A DNA stretch of 64,000 nucleotides, from contig NZ_ACZN01000015.1 in the NCBI RefSeq assembly GCF_000176135.1, forward strand, positions 799,239-863,238, written 5' to 3'. This stretch comes from Vibrio coralliilyticus ATCC BAA-450 (GTDB lineage Bacteria; Pseudomonadota; Gammaproteobacteria; Enterobacterales; Vibrionaceae). Positions within the stretch are counted from its first letter, which is position 1. The number at the start of each line of letters is the position of its first letter. Shown here piece by piece: positions 15,168 to 26,945 of this stretch. Position numbers and translations under genes: made by a program. The notes beneath the pieces were generated by a model. That model was not told the DNA's origin. It ran no database searches and saw only the letters and a list, made by a program, of their open reading frames with translations.

Positions 15168-15506
15168 ATGAAGCTTAAATACCTTCTCTTACTCGTGAGC
15201 GTATGGACTCTTCCCGTAAAGGCGAATGTCGAGCAGGATGTCGACATTTTGATAGGGCAAATTGCGCAATCATCTTGCACCTTTATCCGTAACGGCGAAT
15301 CATACGATCAGCAGCAGGCTGCGGAACATATTCGTAAAAAATGGCACTATGCTAAAGATGATGTTACGGATATTCAGGTGTTTATTAGCGAAGTGGCGTC
15401 TAAAAGTTGGTTTAGCGGCAAGCCATATATGGTCAAATGCAGAGACACGCAGATCACCAGCGAAGCCTGGCTCAATCAATTATGGCAGCAAGCCGAGCAG
15501 CCCTAA
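15168..15506 (+). CDS. Small periplasmic YfeK-like protein (DUF5329)
   Basis: This 112-residue protein has a signal peptide (MKLKYLLLLVSVWTLPVKA) and a short body with CTFIRNGESY, AAEHIRKKW and SGKPYMVKC. These fit the DUF5329 family that includes E. coli YfeK, whose function is unknown. Two cysteines (about 37 and 95) could form a disulphide. AGAGG precedes the ATG. It is the second gene of the TetR-regulated unit. Confidence 0.75.
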   Translation: MKLKYLLLLVSVWTLPVKANVEQDVDILIGQIAQSSCTFIRNGESYDQQQAAEHIRKKWHYAKDDVTDIQVFISEVASKSWFSGKPYMVKCRDTQITSEAWLNQLWQQAEQP

Positions 15507-15514
15507 CAATCTCT

Positions 15515-15539
15515 AAAAAGCACCGCGAGGTGCTTTTTT
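15515..15539 (+). terminator. Terminator after the YfeK-like gene
   Basis: AAAAAGCACC-GCGA-GGTGCTTTTTT is a compact GNRA-loop intrinsic terminator directly after the gene. Confidence 0.88.
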
Positions 15540-18217
<2,678 letters not shown>

Positions 18218-18225
18218 CAAACAAC

Positions 18226-18249
18226 AAAGGGCGCTTAATCGCGCCCTTT
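18226..18249. terminator. Bidirectional terminator between ygjK and the glycosidase-like gene
   Basis: AAAGGGCGC-TTAATC-GCGCCCTTT is a perfect stem between converging genes with modest A/T tails. Confidence 0.8.
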
Positions 18250-18268
18250 CAATTAGAGTTTAAGTAAG

Positions 18269-20512
18269 TTAGCGGCTTTTCGACACCGTATGTGACTCTT
18301 TCCCTAGCACATTAACCAGTACGTAGCTCACCTTCTGACCATTAACCACTTTGTGTTTCGCTTCAACGGTCTTTCCATTGACCACCAACGTTGGATAATC
18401 CCCATAGAACCAAGCTTCCCACGTGAGCGGCTTATTGTTGTTATTGGTTAGTGTCGACTTTTCAGTACCCTCATGGCGCAGCGCGACTTCATGCTCGCCC
18501 ATTGGTAAGTAATCAACCGCGAGCCAGTCAATATCCGCCGTCAGATGCGATGCCGTAATCAGATGACTGTCTGCCGCGTTTGGTTTCACCCCCATCAGCC
18601 CTTCAATGGTATTGGCGATAAAGGTAAACGAGATCTCTGGATAATCGCCATTGGTGCCTTGTGTCGGACGCTCATGAGGTAAGTCTTTCATATCCATGAT
18701 GTACTGCATCCACTTCCAAGCTTCCTCATTGCGGTTGTATGGAAAATAGGTCTCTGGGATGTAGCTGTACGCCTCAATATTGTTCGGAGCATCCGGCGTC
18801 GAGCCAATGCCATCACCGAGACTTTGCGAGATAAAGTCTAGGTATCGGTCATTGCGCTCACCCGGCTCAGTGATCAACTTCATCGGCATAAACCAGCTGT
18901 TTTCTTTACCAAAGTCGTTCAACCTCAAGCCATCCTTCTGCACTATGTTGACGTAGTTATCCAAAGGCTTTTCTGGGTCAGCGATACTCCACTCCTGATT
19001 AAAGTAGTCTTTCAGTTGCTGGGCTTTTTGTTGCCATTGTCGAGATTCACTGTACTCATCTCTGGCGTTAAGCATGGCCGCATAAGCCACCGTTGCTTGA
19101 TACTGAGAGCCAATCCCGTCACCCGCTTCAATCGGGAATTCACCCCGTTCGTTATAGGTCGCCGAGCCTTCAAAAATACCACCATAACCTTCAGCGATGC
19201 CGTTTGGATCCTGATCGTCATGCAGTGCGATATAATCGGTCATCACTTTGGTGTAAAAACGCCATAGGTCTTTGTCTTCAATGTAGCGCTTATCGCCCGT
19301 CCATTGGTATTGCTCCCAAGCCTTCTCAAGAAATTCAAACTGCGCCGGGACCTCACGCACAAACCAGTCATCGTCTTCGTAGTCGATCAGGTGCGGGCTG
19401 CCATCAAAGTTGATCGCCCATAGGGTGTACCACTTTCTCGACTCAGTAGAATGCTTAGCGAAGGTTTTGAACATAGAGAAGTTTTCACGATCTAAGCCCG
19501 CTAACTTAGCGCCAGCCGACTGGTGAAGAAAGTCCCGAGAGTAGAAAGCCGTACGATCAAAGTAACCCGCCCAATAGGAAGGTAAGTAATCCGCGCTGCC
19601 CGTACCATCATTGTTGTTTTCATCACGGTTGATCAAGTCGTGCTGCCCCGTCATCACAAACTGACGTGTCTTCTCTTTCGCCCAGTCAAACGAGTCCTGC
19701 AATTTATCATTGGAAGACGAAACGGTGACTTGCTTCGCTTTAATCCGAGCACGCACTTCCCACTTCTCAACCCGCCCTTTTTCATCCTTAAGTTTGATGT
19801 GAACTGGCTGACTGAAATCGAGGACTTCCCCCTGCTCGACAGACGCTCGAGAGCCTTTAGACACAAGCAGTTTAGCAATCGCTACTTCAGAGACGTCGCT
19901 CGCATACGGCAGTTCAAACTCGATGGTTCTGCGTTCTTTATCGATGATGCTCTCGCCGGATTGCCCTTTAGCCTTAAACCCTATGATTTGATTAAAACGT
20001 GGCGACTTGGATTTAGTGCTTTTTACCAATTCAACCTGATCGATACTGACACTGCCCACATCTGACCCTGTGAAACGTAGCTTTATCTGCTCCCCCCTCT
20101 CCAACGGAATCTGTTTAATTTTATTGTGCTTGTAGTCGTGACTCTTTTTGAGTTTTTTACTCAGGAAAGCCTCATCGCCAAGGTTAGTCAATTCAACGCG
20201 GGCATCTTTGCCTGGACTGATCGCCTGAACCGACAGCTGATAAAAGCCCGTTTCAGGTATAGTGACTACCTGGCTGATGCTGTGTCCCGCACCAATGGCA
20301 ATTCTGCCGCGATATTGGCCTTCAAACGCTTTATCGTCTTTGATATTGGCAAACCAGTAATGCCAACCTAGGCCACTGTCTTCAAACCCTGGGTTAGCCA
20401 GAACGCTGTGGTTTTCTCCAGCTGCAAGTACTGTCTCAGGTAAAGTGTTAGCAGACACCGCTCCACTCAGCAGAGCTCCTAGGATCATGCTGGCAATCAA
20501 TGAGTGTTTCAT
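18269..20512 (-). CDS. Secreted six-hairpin glycosidase-like protein, family unassigned
   Basis: This 747-residue protein has a Sec signal (MKHSLIASMILGALLSGAVSA). Residues ~35-160 look like a carbohydrate-binding beta-sandwich (NPGFEDSGLGWHYWF, then FYQLSVQAISPGKDARVEL). From ~300 to 640 the aromatic, acidic pattern of an (alpha/alpha)6 hydrolase is seen: LPSYWAGYFDRTAFYSRDFLHQ near 310, WYTLWAINFDGSPH, EGYGGIFEGSATYNERGEFP and GTNGDYPEISFTFIANTIEG. I cannot name the GH family or catalytic acids. It lies convergent to ygjK and just downstream of melAB on the same strand. A role in releasing oligosaccharides in the periplasm or outside is inferred. Confidence 0.7.
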   Translation of the reverse strand: MKHSLIASMILGALLSGAVSANTLPETVLAAGENHSVLANPGFEDSGLGWHYWFANIKDDKAFEGQYRGRIAIGAGHSISQVVTIPETGFYQLSVQAISPGKDARVELTNLGDEAFLSKKLKKSHDYKHNKIKQIPLERGEQIKLRFTGSDVGSVSIDQVELVKSTKSKSPRFNQIIGFKAKGQSGESIIDKERRTIEFELPYASDVSEVAIAKLLVSKGSRASVEQGEVLDFSQPVHIKLKDEKGRVEKWEVRARIKAKQVTVSSSNDKLQDSFDWAKEKTRQFVMTGQHDLINRDENNNDGTGSADYLPSYWAGYFDRTAFYSRDFLHQSAGAKLAGLDRENFSMFKTFAKHSTESRKWYTLWAINFDGSPHLIDYEDDDWFVREVPAQFEFLEKAWEQYQWTGDKRYIEDKDLWRFYTKVMTDYIALHDDQDPNGIAEGYGGIFEGSATYNERGEFPIEAGDGIGSQYQATVAYAAMLNARDEYSESRQWQQKAQQLKDYFNQEWSIADPEKPLDNYVNIVQKDGLRLNDFGKENSWFMPMKLITEPGERNDRYLDFISQSLGDGIGSTPDAPNNIEAYSYIPETYFPYNRNEEAWKWMQYIMDMKDLPHERPTQGTNGDYPEISFTFIANTIEGLMGVKPNAADSHLITASHLTADIDWLAVDYLPMGEHEVALRHEGTEKSTLTNNNNKPLTWEAWFYGDYPTLVVNGKTVEAKHKVVNGQKVSYVLVNVLGKESHTVSKSR

Positions 20513-20552
20513 CTTGTTTAGCTCCCTATTCCATGGGGATGTTCAGAAATTA

Positions 20553-20581
20553 GAAAAGCAGCCCTTTGGATAAAAGGGCTG
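20553..20581 (-). terminator. Terminator after melB
   Basis: CAGCCCTTT, a 4-base loop and AAAAGGGCTG form a stem directly after the melB stop. On the minus strand CTTTTCT follows. It lies between melB and the glycosidase-like gene, which therefore probably has its own promoter or partial read-through. Confidence 0.7.
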
Positions 20582-20587
20582 AACAGA

Positions 20588-22018
20588 TTACGCCTGAGCA
20601 GGCTGAGGTTTGTCGGAAGAAACGATGTCTTCATTATGCTCATCGTTGTCGACTAGCTCATATTTTTCCATCAACTGTTGCTGGATCTGTTGATGATACG
20701 CGCCATTCAATTTGTAGTAACGGAAGTACATAAACAGCGCGATAGCAAAGAACAAACTTGGTAAGCCAATCATGATACACTGCATGCCAAAGATGGTTTC
20801 CGGCGTTTGCTCTACATTAGGCACGTAGTGCACAGCGGTTAAGGCAATACCTATAAAGAAAGCCGCAAACGCTGAGCCCGCTTTTACTACCAGAGTCTGT
20901 ACTGAGTAGGCAATGCTTTCACAACGCACACCAAGCTTCACTTCACCGTAATCAACCGTATCGGCAACCATAATTACGTTAAGCACCCAGAACAGTGCGG
21001 TACCTATTTGCAGGAACACACCTGCAGTAGAGATAAGCAGCACACTTTGGGTATCGTTCATGCCAATGTAGATCAACACTGCACTACCGATAATCGGGAA
21101 GCCAGACGCACAGGCCCAAAGAACTCGGCGAGAGAACCACTGAGCCAGTTTAGGGAATAGGACCAGCGTAATGAGGTTAGCGATGCTAGCGTACGCCATG
21201 TAGTAAGGGAACAGGCTCTCGTCCCCTACAACATAGGTGAAGTAGTACACGGCAAAGGCGGTAATAATGTTGGTCGCTAGGTTGTAAGATAGAGCCATAC
21301 ACAGCAGGCTGCTAAGCTGATCGTTCTTGTAGATCAACGACAGCATTTTCTTCAGAGATACCTTCTCTTCAGGCTGAGCTTTATTGAGTTTGGTGGTTGA
21401 GTAACGCTCTTTTACGTTGCGTAGAGTGACAAAAGTGGAGATCAGGAAGCAAACGATCAGTAACAGGGTGAACATCTGAAAACCAAAGCCTTTGTTGTCT
21501 TCACCACCAACATAGTTAATGAATGGCATCGCAATCGCAGCGGTTACCGTCCACGCTAAGCTAGCAAAGAACCTCGGGAAAGGGACCAGCTCTTCACGCT
21601 CTCGCTTATCAATCGTCAGCGTTGGTACCAAAGACCAGAAAGGGATGTCCATCAGGGTGTAAGTCATACCCCATAGAATGTAGGTAATGGCTGCGTAGGC
21701 GATAAGCCATGGGCCTTCAATCAGGTGGGCACTGAACACCATGTACAAGACGACAGAATTCGTTAGGGTACCAATCAGAATCCAGGGTTTGAATTTCCCC
21801 CAACGGGTTCGGGTATTGTTTACCACCCAGCCCATGAGTGGGTCATTGACTGCATCCCAGATTCTCGCCACCAAAAAGATGGTGCCAACAATGCCCGCTG
21901 AAATACCGACTACATCCGTATAGTAAAACATCAGATACATGTAGACGATTGTGATGGCGAAATCCTTGCCGTAGGCACCAAACCCATAGCTGAGTTTGGT
22001 GCTCATCGAAATACTCAT
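20588..22018 (-). CDS. melB: Melibiose carrier MelB (GPH family)
   Basis: This 476-residue, 12-segment symporter imports melibiose with Na+ or H+. The sequence is close to E. coli MelB as remembered: [20 protein letters not shown] at the N-terminus, [15 protein letters not shown] with the cation-site Asp residues, [32 protein letters not shown] and the [19 protein letters not shown] loop. It is second in the melAB operon, 70 bases after melA, in the inner membrane. The C-terminal tail is hydrophilic, as in the family. Confidence 0.94.
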   Translation of the reverse strand: MSISMSTKLSYGFGAYGKDFAITIVYMYLMFYYTDVVGISAGIVGTIFLVARIWDAVNDPLMGWVVNNTRTRWGKFKPWILIGTLTNSVVLYMVFSAHLIEGPWLIAYAAITYILWGMTYTLMDIPFWSLVPTLTIDKREREELVPFPRFFASLAWTVTAAIAMPFINYVGGEDNKGFGFQMFTLLLIVCFLISTFVTLRNVKERYSTTKLNKAQPEEKVSLKKMLSLIYKNDQLSSLLCMALSYNLATNIITAFAVYYFTYVVGDESLFPYYMAYASIANLITLVLFPKLAQWFSRRVLWACASGFPIIGSAVLIYIGMNDTQSVLLISTAGVFLQIGTALFWVLNVIMVADTVDYGEVKLGVRCESIAYSVQTLVVKAGSAFAAFFIGIALTAVHYVPNVEQTPETIFGMQCIMIGLPSLFFAIALFMYFRYYKLNGAYHQQIQQQLMEKYELVDNDEHNEDIVSSDKPQPAQA

Positions 22019-22088
22019 GTTTGCTCCTTAACGCTCCCATCACTGGAAGCGTATATGATTCACGTTATTGAAAGGGATATTATTATTT

Positions 22089-23447
22089 TTATTGATAAAC
22101 CCATTCAGGAAGCCATCCCTGATGTGCTTCGATTAAGTCATCCACCAACGCATAGATTTCATCGATACCGAGAACAGCCGCGGTATGTGGATCCAACATC
22201 GCAGCGTGATAAATACGCTCACGGTTTTCTGTCAAGATGGCCTCGGTTAGCAGCGTTTGAACATTAACGTTAGTCTGCATCAATGCCGCTAAATGGCTCG
22301 GCAAGCGTCCTGCTTTGGTCGGCTGAATGCCATTGGCGTCAACCAGACAAGCGACTTCAACGCAGCAGCCTTGCGGTAAGTTGTCGATTAAACCCTCATT
22401 CTTGACGTTGCCGTAGATAACACTTGGCGTACCTGTCCAGATCGAGTTCATGATCGTACTGGCGTACTCCTGAGACTCTTTCACTGTGATTTGGTCAGCT
22501 TGCTTGTAGTCTTCTAAATCTTGTTTCCATGCAGCAATCTGTTCAACACAACGTTTTGGATACTCATCAATTGGCACTTTATAGCGCTCAATCAGATCCG
22601 GTCGATTTGGCTTGATAAAGTAAGGCGTGTATTCAGCAAAATGCTCGGAAGATTCCGTGACAAAGTAGCCCAGCTTCTTGAACATCTCGTAGCGAACTAA
22701 ATTGGTACAACGGCCATCGTGATGCAAACCTGGTTTAGGAGCCTCGCCACGCTCAAACGCATCGAGCAAATCTGGATAGATATCAACGTAATTGCCCTGC
22801 TCGTCCTTCTTCTCAAACGTCAGGTAGTAAGCCATGTGGTTGATGCCCGCACAGGTATAACGCAAGTCGGCGTAATCCAAATCCAGATCGCGTGCTAACT
22901 CTTCTGCCGTCCCCTGCACGGAGTGACACAAGCCAACCTGTTTAATCTCTGGATACTTTTCGTACATGGCCCAGGTATTCATCGCCATTGGGTTCACGTA
23001 GTTCAGCATGGTGGCATCCGGGCAGACTTGTTTCATGTCTTCACACACACTCCACAGGTGCGGAATGGTGCGTAACGAACGCATAATACCGCCCGGGCCT
23101 AAGGTATCAGCAATGGTTTGCTCTAACCCGTGGCGCTTACACACTTCGAAGTCGGTCACGGTGCAAGGCTCATAGCCCCCAATCTGAAATGCGATGACAA
23201 CAAAGTCCGCGTCCTGCAACGCTTCTTTCTGATCAAGGTGGCAAGAAATGGTGCCTGTGGCGCCTGCAGAATTCATCAACTTACTGACGACAAGATGCGA
23301 CTCTTCAAGACGAATCTCGTCGATATCCATTAGCGCTACATGCGCACTTTTTAACGCTGGCTTATGAAATACATCACCAAGAATGTTTTTAACAAAGATG
23401 GTCGAGCCGGCACCGATAAACGTAATTTTTGGACTGTTCATGCTCAT
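22089..23447 (-). CDS. melA: Alpha-galactosidase MelA (GH4)
   Basis: This 452-residue NAD/Mn-dependent GH4 enzyme splits melibiose into galactose and glucose in the cytoplasm. The start at 23447 (MSMNSPKITFIGAGSTIF) follows AAGGAT and gives the length of E. coli MelA (451). A second ATG six bases on is also possible. The Rossmann loop TFIGAGSTIFVKNILGD is at residues 7-23. The metal-binding Cys lies in GLCHSVQGT and the His in AGINHMAYY. It is the first gene of melAB and divergent from melR. Its galactose feeds galETKM upstream. Confidence 0.96.
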   Translation of the reverse strand: MSMNSPKITFIGAGSTIFVKNILGDVFHKPALKSAHVALMDIDEIRLEESHLVVSKLMNSAGATGTISCHLDQKEALQDADFVVIAFQIGGYEPCTVTDFEVCKRHGLEQTIADTLGPGGIMRSLRTIPHLWSVCEDMKQVCPDATMLNYVNPMAMNTWAMYEKYPEIKQVGLCHSVQGTAEELARDLDLDYADLRYTCAGINHMAYYLTFEKKDEQGNYVDIYPDLLDAFERGEAPKPGLHHDGRCTNLVRYEMFKKLGYFVTESSEHFAEYTPYFIKPNRPDLIERYKVPIDEYPKRCVEQIAAWKQDLEDYKQADQITVKESQEYASTIMNSIWTGTPSVIYGNVKNEGLIDNLPQGCCVEVACLVDANGIQPTKAGRLPSHLAALMQTNVNVQTLLTEAILTENRERIYHAAMLDPHTAAVLGIDEIYALVDDLIEAHQGWLPEWVYQ

Positions 23448-23773
23448 GTGATCCTTTATTGATAGGTCTAGGTCATGCATCCACATTACTGACTTGATTA
23501 TGATTAAGTCGTCTCGGTTCAACTCATCACTCTCTCATTTACTAAGATTTAATGCCTCATGTAACAGAAAAAGTGTTTTTAGGAGTCTTTAAGAGATATT
23601 CGGGATTGATTGAGCATTTAAATCGAAAAACCACCGTCAATAACGGCAAAATGTTAGCCGTGCTACGTTCTCAGCCACAAAATGGGCGACTTATTCAGCT
23701 TTTGAACTATCTCTCTTTTTACCAAACAAAGGTCTGTTACAACCCTGTAACTACCATTTCGTAAGGAGCCGAC
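23448..23773. promoter_or_regulatory. melA-melR divergent control region
   Basis: This 326-base gap holds no credible gene. Two dyads stand out. GTTACA-ACCC-TGTAAC (23736-23751) is perfect and ends 22 bases before the melR ATG. An imperfect one, GACTTGATTA/TGATTAAGTC (23491-23510), lies 44 bases before melA. By analogy with E. coli they may be MelR sites for autoregulation and activation, but I do not recall the consensus well enough to assign them. Confidence 0.5.
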
Positions 23774-24775
23774 ATGCCCTCGCCTAACGATCTACTCTCT
23801 GTGACTGCTCAAGAGCAGTACTCCTCAGAATGTGTCTCGGTCAGTCCATTGTCACTCTATTCCTCTTACGAAAAAATTGATGTGGAGATGCGTGCGCCAC
23901 ACGCGATGCCCGGTTATCACTGGCATGGGCAAATCGAAGTTAATATTCCGTTTGGTGACGACGTAGAGTACATGATGAATGGCAGCCCAATTCACCTCAA
24001 AAATGGCAGTATTGGACTCTTTTGGGCTTCGGTGCCGCACCGTCTCACTGACCCTGGCGCAAGCCACAACATGGGCATCATCAATATTCCAATTCATCAT
24101 TTTATGTCTTGGCCGCTTAACCGCGATCTGGTGAGCCAACTTACCCATGGCGCTGTGCTGCAATCTAAGTCCTGTAATTTAATCAGCGAATTTGAAATTG
24201 CTCGCTGGACAAAAGAGAGTCAACACCCGTCGGAAAGTCGCCAGCAGTTAGTCACCGATGAAATTGGATTGATGCTCAAACGCGTCTGTCTCGATGGTTG
24301 GCAGCAGCTTTCAACAGGTCGCACAGATAAGGCCGCGAAAAGCAATACTTCAAAGCACTCGCAGTTTTATGTCAGCCAGATGCTGGAGTACATTGCGACC
24401 CACCACAACACTCCGCTCACAGCACAAAAGGTCGCTGACTATGCAGGGTTGCACGTCAATTACGCCATGACTATTTTTCAGCGCACCATGCAAATGACCA
24501 TCAAGCAATACATCACTGCGATGCGAATTAATCACGCCCGTGCGCTGCTGAGTGATACGGAACGAACCATACTCGACATTTCCCTTACGGTAGGATTTAA
24601 CTCCATCAGCCGCTTTTACGACACCTTCCGTCGTTGTATGGAAGTCACACCTACCCAGTATCGTAAGCTAAGTCGAGAAGATCATCGCTGGGGCTGGAAA
24701 GACGCCAACCCACTTAATCAATTAGAGAAGGGCGCCTGTGATGGTAAACGGCCACTGGTGGTGAGTCATAAGTAG
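23774..24775 (+). CDS. melR: AraC-family melibiose regulator MelR
   Basis: This 333-residue protein activates melAB when melibiose is present. The N-terminal cupin has SPLSLYSSYEKI, AMPGYHWHGQIEVNIPFGDDVEYM and GLFWASVPHRLTD, near E. coli MelR. The C-terminal double HTH (about residues 205-300) has FYVSQMLEYIATHHN, NYAMTIFQRTMQMTIKQYIT and LTVGFNSISRFYDTFRR. It is about 30 residues longer than E. coli MelR, mostly at the C-terminus. AAGGAG precedes the ATG. It is divergent from melAB. Confidence 0.93.
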   Translation: MPSPNDLLSVTAQEQYSSECVSVSPLSLYSSYEKIDVEMRAPHAMPGYHWHGQIEVNIPFGDDVEYMMNGSPIHLKNGSIGLFWASVPHRLTDPGASHNMGIINIPIHHFMSWPLNRDLVSQLTHGAVLQSKSCNLISEFEIARWTKESQHPSESRQQLVTDEIGLMLKRVCLDGWQQLSTGRTDKAAKSNTSKHSQFYVSQMLEYIATHHNTPLTAQKVADYAGLHVNYAMTIFQRTMQMTIKQYITAMRINHARALLSDTERTILDISLTVGFNSISRFYDTFRRCMEVTPTQYRKLSREDHRWGWKDANPLNQLEKGACDGKRPLVVSHK

Positions 24776-24853
24776 CTGCGCTACCGCCTCGAAGCCCCAC
24801 AAGTTGCTCTACACTTAAAGTCAGGCTCATTCGTATCATAGATATAGGCAGCA

Positions 24854-25936
24854 GTGGACAAAGCACAGGTAATCACTCAGTGGCAACAGATACAATCAGA
24901 CCTGTACCGGGATCGGGTGCTTTATGGGTATGTGTTTGCGACCACTCTTTGTTTGTATGTTTTATCACTACTTTATCTGGATGACCCAAGATTTGAATTT
25001 GATCCTATCATCTACTTGGCGACGCTAGTCCAAGTCTGTTATGTCACCTTTCTAGTGTGGAGCTGCGTCTACTATGTGTATTTGCTTTACCATCGAAAAC
25101 CTCACCCAACACTCTACTTTTTCAGAGCGATGCGTTCATTTTTTCAACCTTTGTCGAAAGCCATTAGCTTTGCGTTACTTGTATTGGCACTGAACCTGAC
25201 CTTTTCCAGCTACACGTTTCTAAAACCCTTGATCCCTGAACTCAATCCATTTCAGTTTGATGAGCTTTTTTACCAACTGGACAAATGGCTACATTTCGGC
25301 ATTTCACCGTGGCAAATCACGCATCAAGTGTTTGGCAATGCGTTAGCGAGTAGCGTGATTAATTTTTTATACCACTTATGGTTTCTTCTAATGTGGGGGA
25401 GCGTGCTGTTTTTCATCATTCGCCGTGACCTCGAAAAATTGAGAGACCAGTTTCTTATTACGTTTCTTACTAGTTGGTTGTTAATAGGCGGTGTTGCAGC
25501 AGTACTGATGTCCTCCGCGGGCCCATGTTACATGCACTTACTCAACCCAGAGCATCAATACTATTTACCTTTAATCGAGCGGCTGGAAACACAGAGCCAA
25601 TTATTGGTCGACAACCACTGGTTTCCTCTTTGGGCCTTGGATGTTCAGGAAATGCTATGGCAAATGTATTCAAACCAGAATTCTGGTATTGGCGGTGGTA
25701 TATCAGCCATGCCGAGCATGCATGTTTCAGTCGCAGTAACAATGGCACTCGCATTCCAAAAATTGCACAAGAAGTTAGGTTATTTGATGTGGGGTTATGT
25801 TTTGGTCATACAGATTGGTTCGGTCCATCTCGCTTGGCACTATGCCATTGACGGTTATCTGAGTGCTATTCTTACACTAGTGATTTGGAAATCAGTCGGC
25901 TCACTCCACACACTCAAATCCTCCCACCTTTCCTAA
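24854..25936 (+). CDS. PAP2-like (AUR1-type) integral membrane phosphatase
   Basis: This 360-residue protein has about six to eight membrane segments. The C-terminal part carries the PAP2 motifs: GGGISAMPSMHVSVAV (PSMH, residues ~287-290) and GSVHLAWHYAIDG (H-x-x-x-x-x-D type). The first PAP2 motif is not evident, as in PAP2_3/AUR1-like members that act on inositol phospho- or lipid-linked substrates. The start is a GTG with a weak AGGCAG box. It stands alone between melR and a convergent LysR gene, overlapping the latter's stop by 4 bases. The substrate is unknown. Confidence 0.72.
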   Translation: MDKAQVITQWQQIQSDLYRDRVLYGYVFATTLCLYVLSLLYLDDPRFEFDPIIYLATLVQVCYVTFLVWSCVYYVYLLYHRKPHPTLYFFRAMRSFFQPLSKAISFALLVLALNLTFSSYTFLKPLIPELNPFQFDELFYQLDKWLHFGISPWQITHQVFGNALASSVINFLYHLWFLLMWGSVLFFIIRRDLEKLRDQFLITFLTSWLLIGGVAAVLMSSAGPCYMHLLNPEHQYYLPLIERLETQSQLLVDNHWFPLWALDVQEMLWQMYSNQNSGIGGGISAMPSMHVSVAVTMALAFQKLHKKLGYLMWGYVLVIQIGSVHLAWHYAIDGYLSAILTLVIWKSVGSLHTLKSSHLS

Positions 25937-26841
25937 CAAATGGTTTCGGCAACAACATGTCGAACCCAGGTATTCTTTTCGTCACTATTGAGCGCTTTTA
26001 GAAACAACATTTTAATTTCAAAATCCGGCACTTCAATGGGAGGTTCGACCGCTTGTAGACTGTGACTATACATCTCCATCTCAGCAAAACGCTTCGGGAC
26101 AATACATATCAGCTTCCGACCAATCAGCAACCGCCTGATGGTTAAGAAGTTGCGAGAGGCGACCCCAACACGGCGCTGAAGTCCTAGCTTTGCCAATCGC
26201 TCATCAACTTGGGTTTGCAAGTTGCCATCGGGACTGACTAAGGCATGCTCGACTGACACAAATTGCTCCAGCGTCATCGGCAGCTCTACTTCGAAACATT
26301 GAGGATCGTATAAACAGAGGTGCTGCTCCGTATATAGGCGTTGTGACAAATACCGACTGCCATGATTGGTAATACTGCCAATAACCATATCGAGATGTTC
26401 ACTGTCAGCGATGTCTTGGTAATTACTGCGATTAACGTTGTAAAAACTAATTTGAGAGAGAGGGGAATGACGTTTAATCGCATCATAAAGCGGTGCAGCA
26501 AACAACTGTTCGGCATAATCCGTCAGACCAATTTTCCACGCACCACTGTACTCTTGTGGAACAAAATGCTGCTTTGTCAGCAGATCATTTTTAATGCTTG
26601 CCAACAAATTATGAACTACCGGAGCCATATCATGAGAGCGCTGTGTCGGTTCCATGCGTGTGCCAATACGTTCAAACAAAGGGTCATCAAACAATGCTCG
26701 AAGACGCTGCAAGGTATGACTCATAGCAGACTGACTCACATAACACTGCTGCGCTGCAAGGCTAACGCTTTGGGTATTGTACAAAGCCTGAAACGCCACA
26801 AGTAAATTGAGGTCGATCCCTTTCCAGTTGAACTCTTTCAC
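25933..26841 (-). CDS. LysR-family transcriptional regulator
   Basis: This 302-residue protein has an N-terminal winged helix (residues ~8-67: LNLLVAFQALYNTQSVSLAA, then CYVSQSAMSHTLQRLRALFDDPLF) of the NodD/LeuO-like branch. A substrate-binding domain follows. It is divergent from the ChrA-type transporter across 104 bases, so that gene is the likely target. Its inducer is unknown. Confidence 0.85.
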   Translation of the reverse strand: MKEFNWKGIDLNLLVAFQALYNTQSVSLAAQQCYVSQSAMSHTLQRLRALFDDPLFERIGTRMEPTQRSHDMAPVVHNLLASIKNDLLTKQHFVPQEYSGAWKIGLTDYAEQLFAAPLYDAIKRHSPLSQISFYNVNRSNYQDIADSEHLDMVIGSITNHGSRYLSQRLYTEQHLCLYDPQCFEVELPMTLEQFVSVEHALVSPDGNLQTQVDERLAKLGLQRRVGVASRNFLTIRRLLIGRKLICIVPKRFAEMEMYSHSLQAVEPPIEVPDFEIKMLFLKALNSDEKNTWVRHVVAETIC

Positions 26842-26945
26842 AGCAATCCCATATTATTCATACATTGTATTAAAACTATTAATTGGAATCATTTTAGTAC
26901 ATTTCTTAAAGTATGCGCAGTATTTGTTCTAAGAGTTACCAGACC

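Noticed and set aside
23552..23764. A 70-codon frame in the melA-melR gap
   Set aside because: It fills the expected regulatory region, contains the dyad and has no recognisable protein features.
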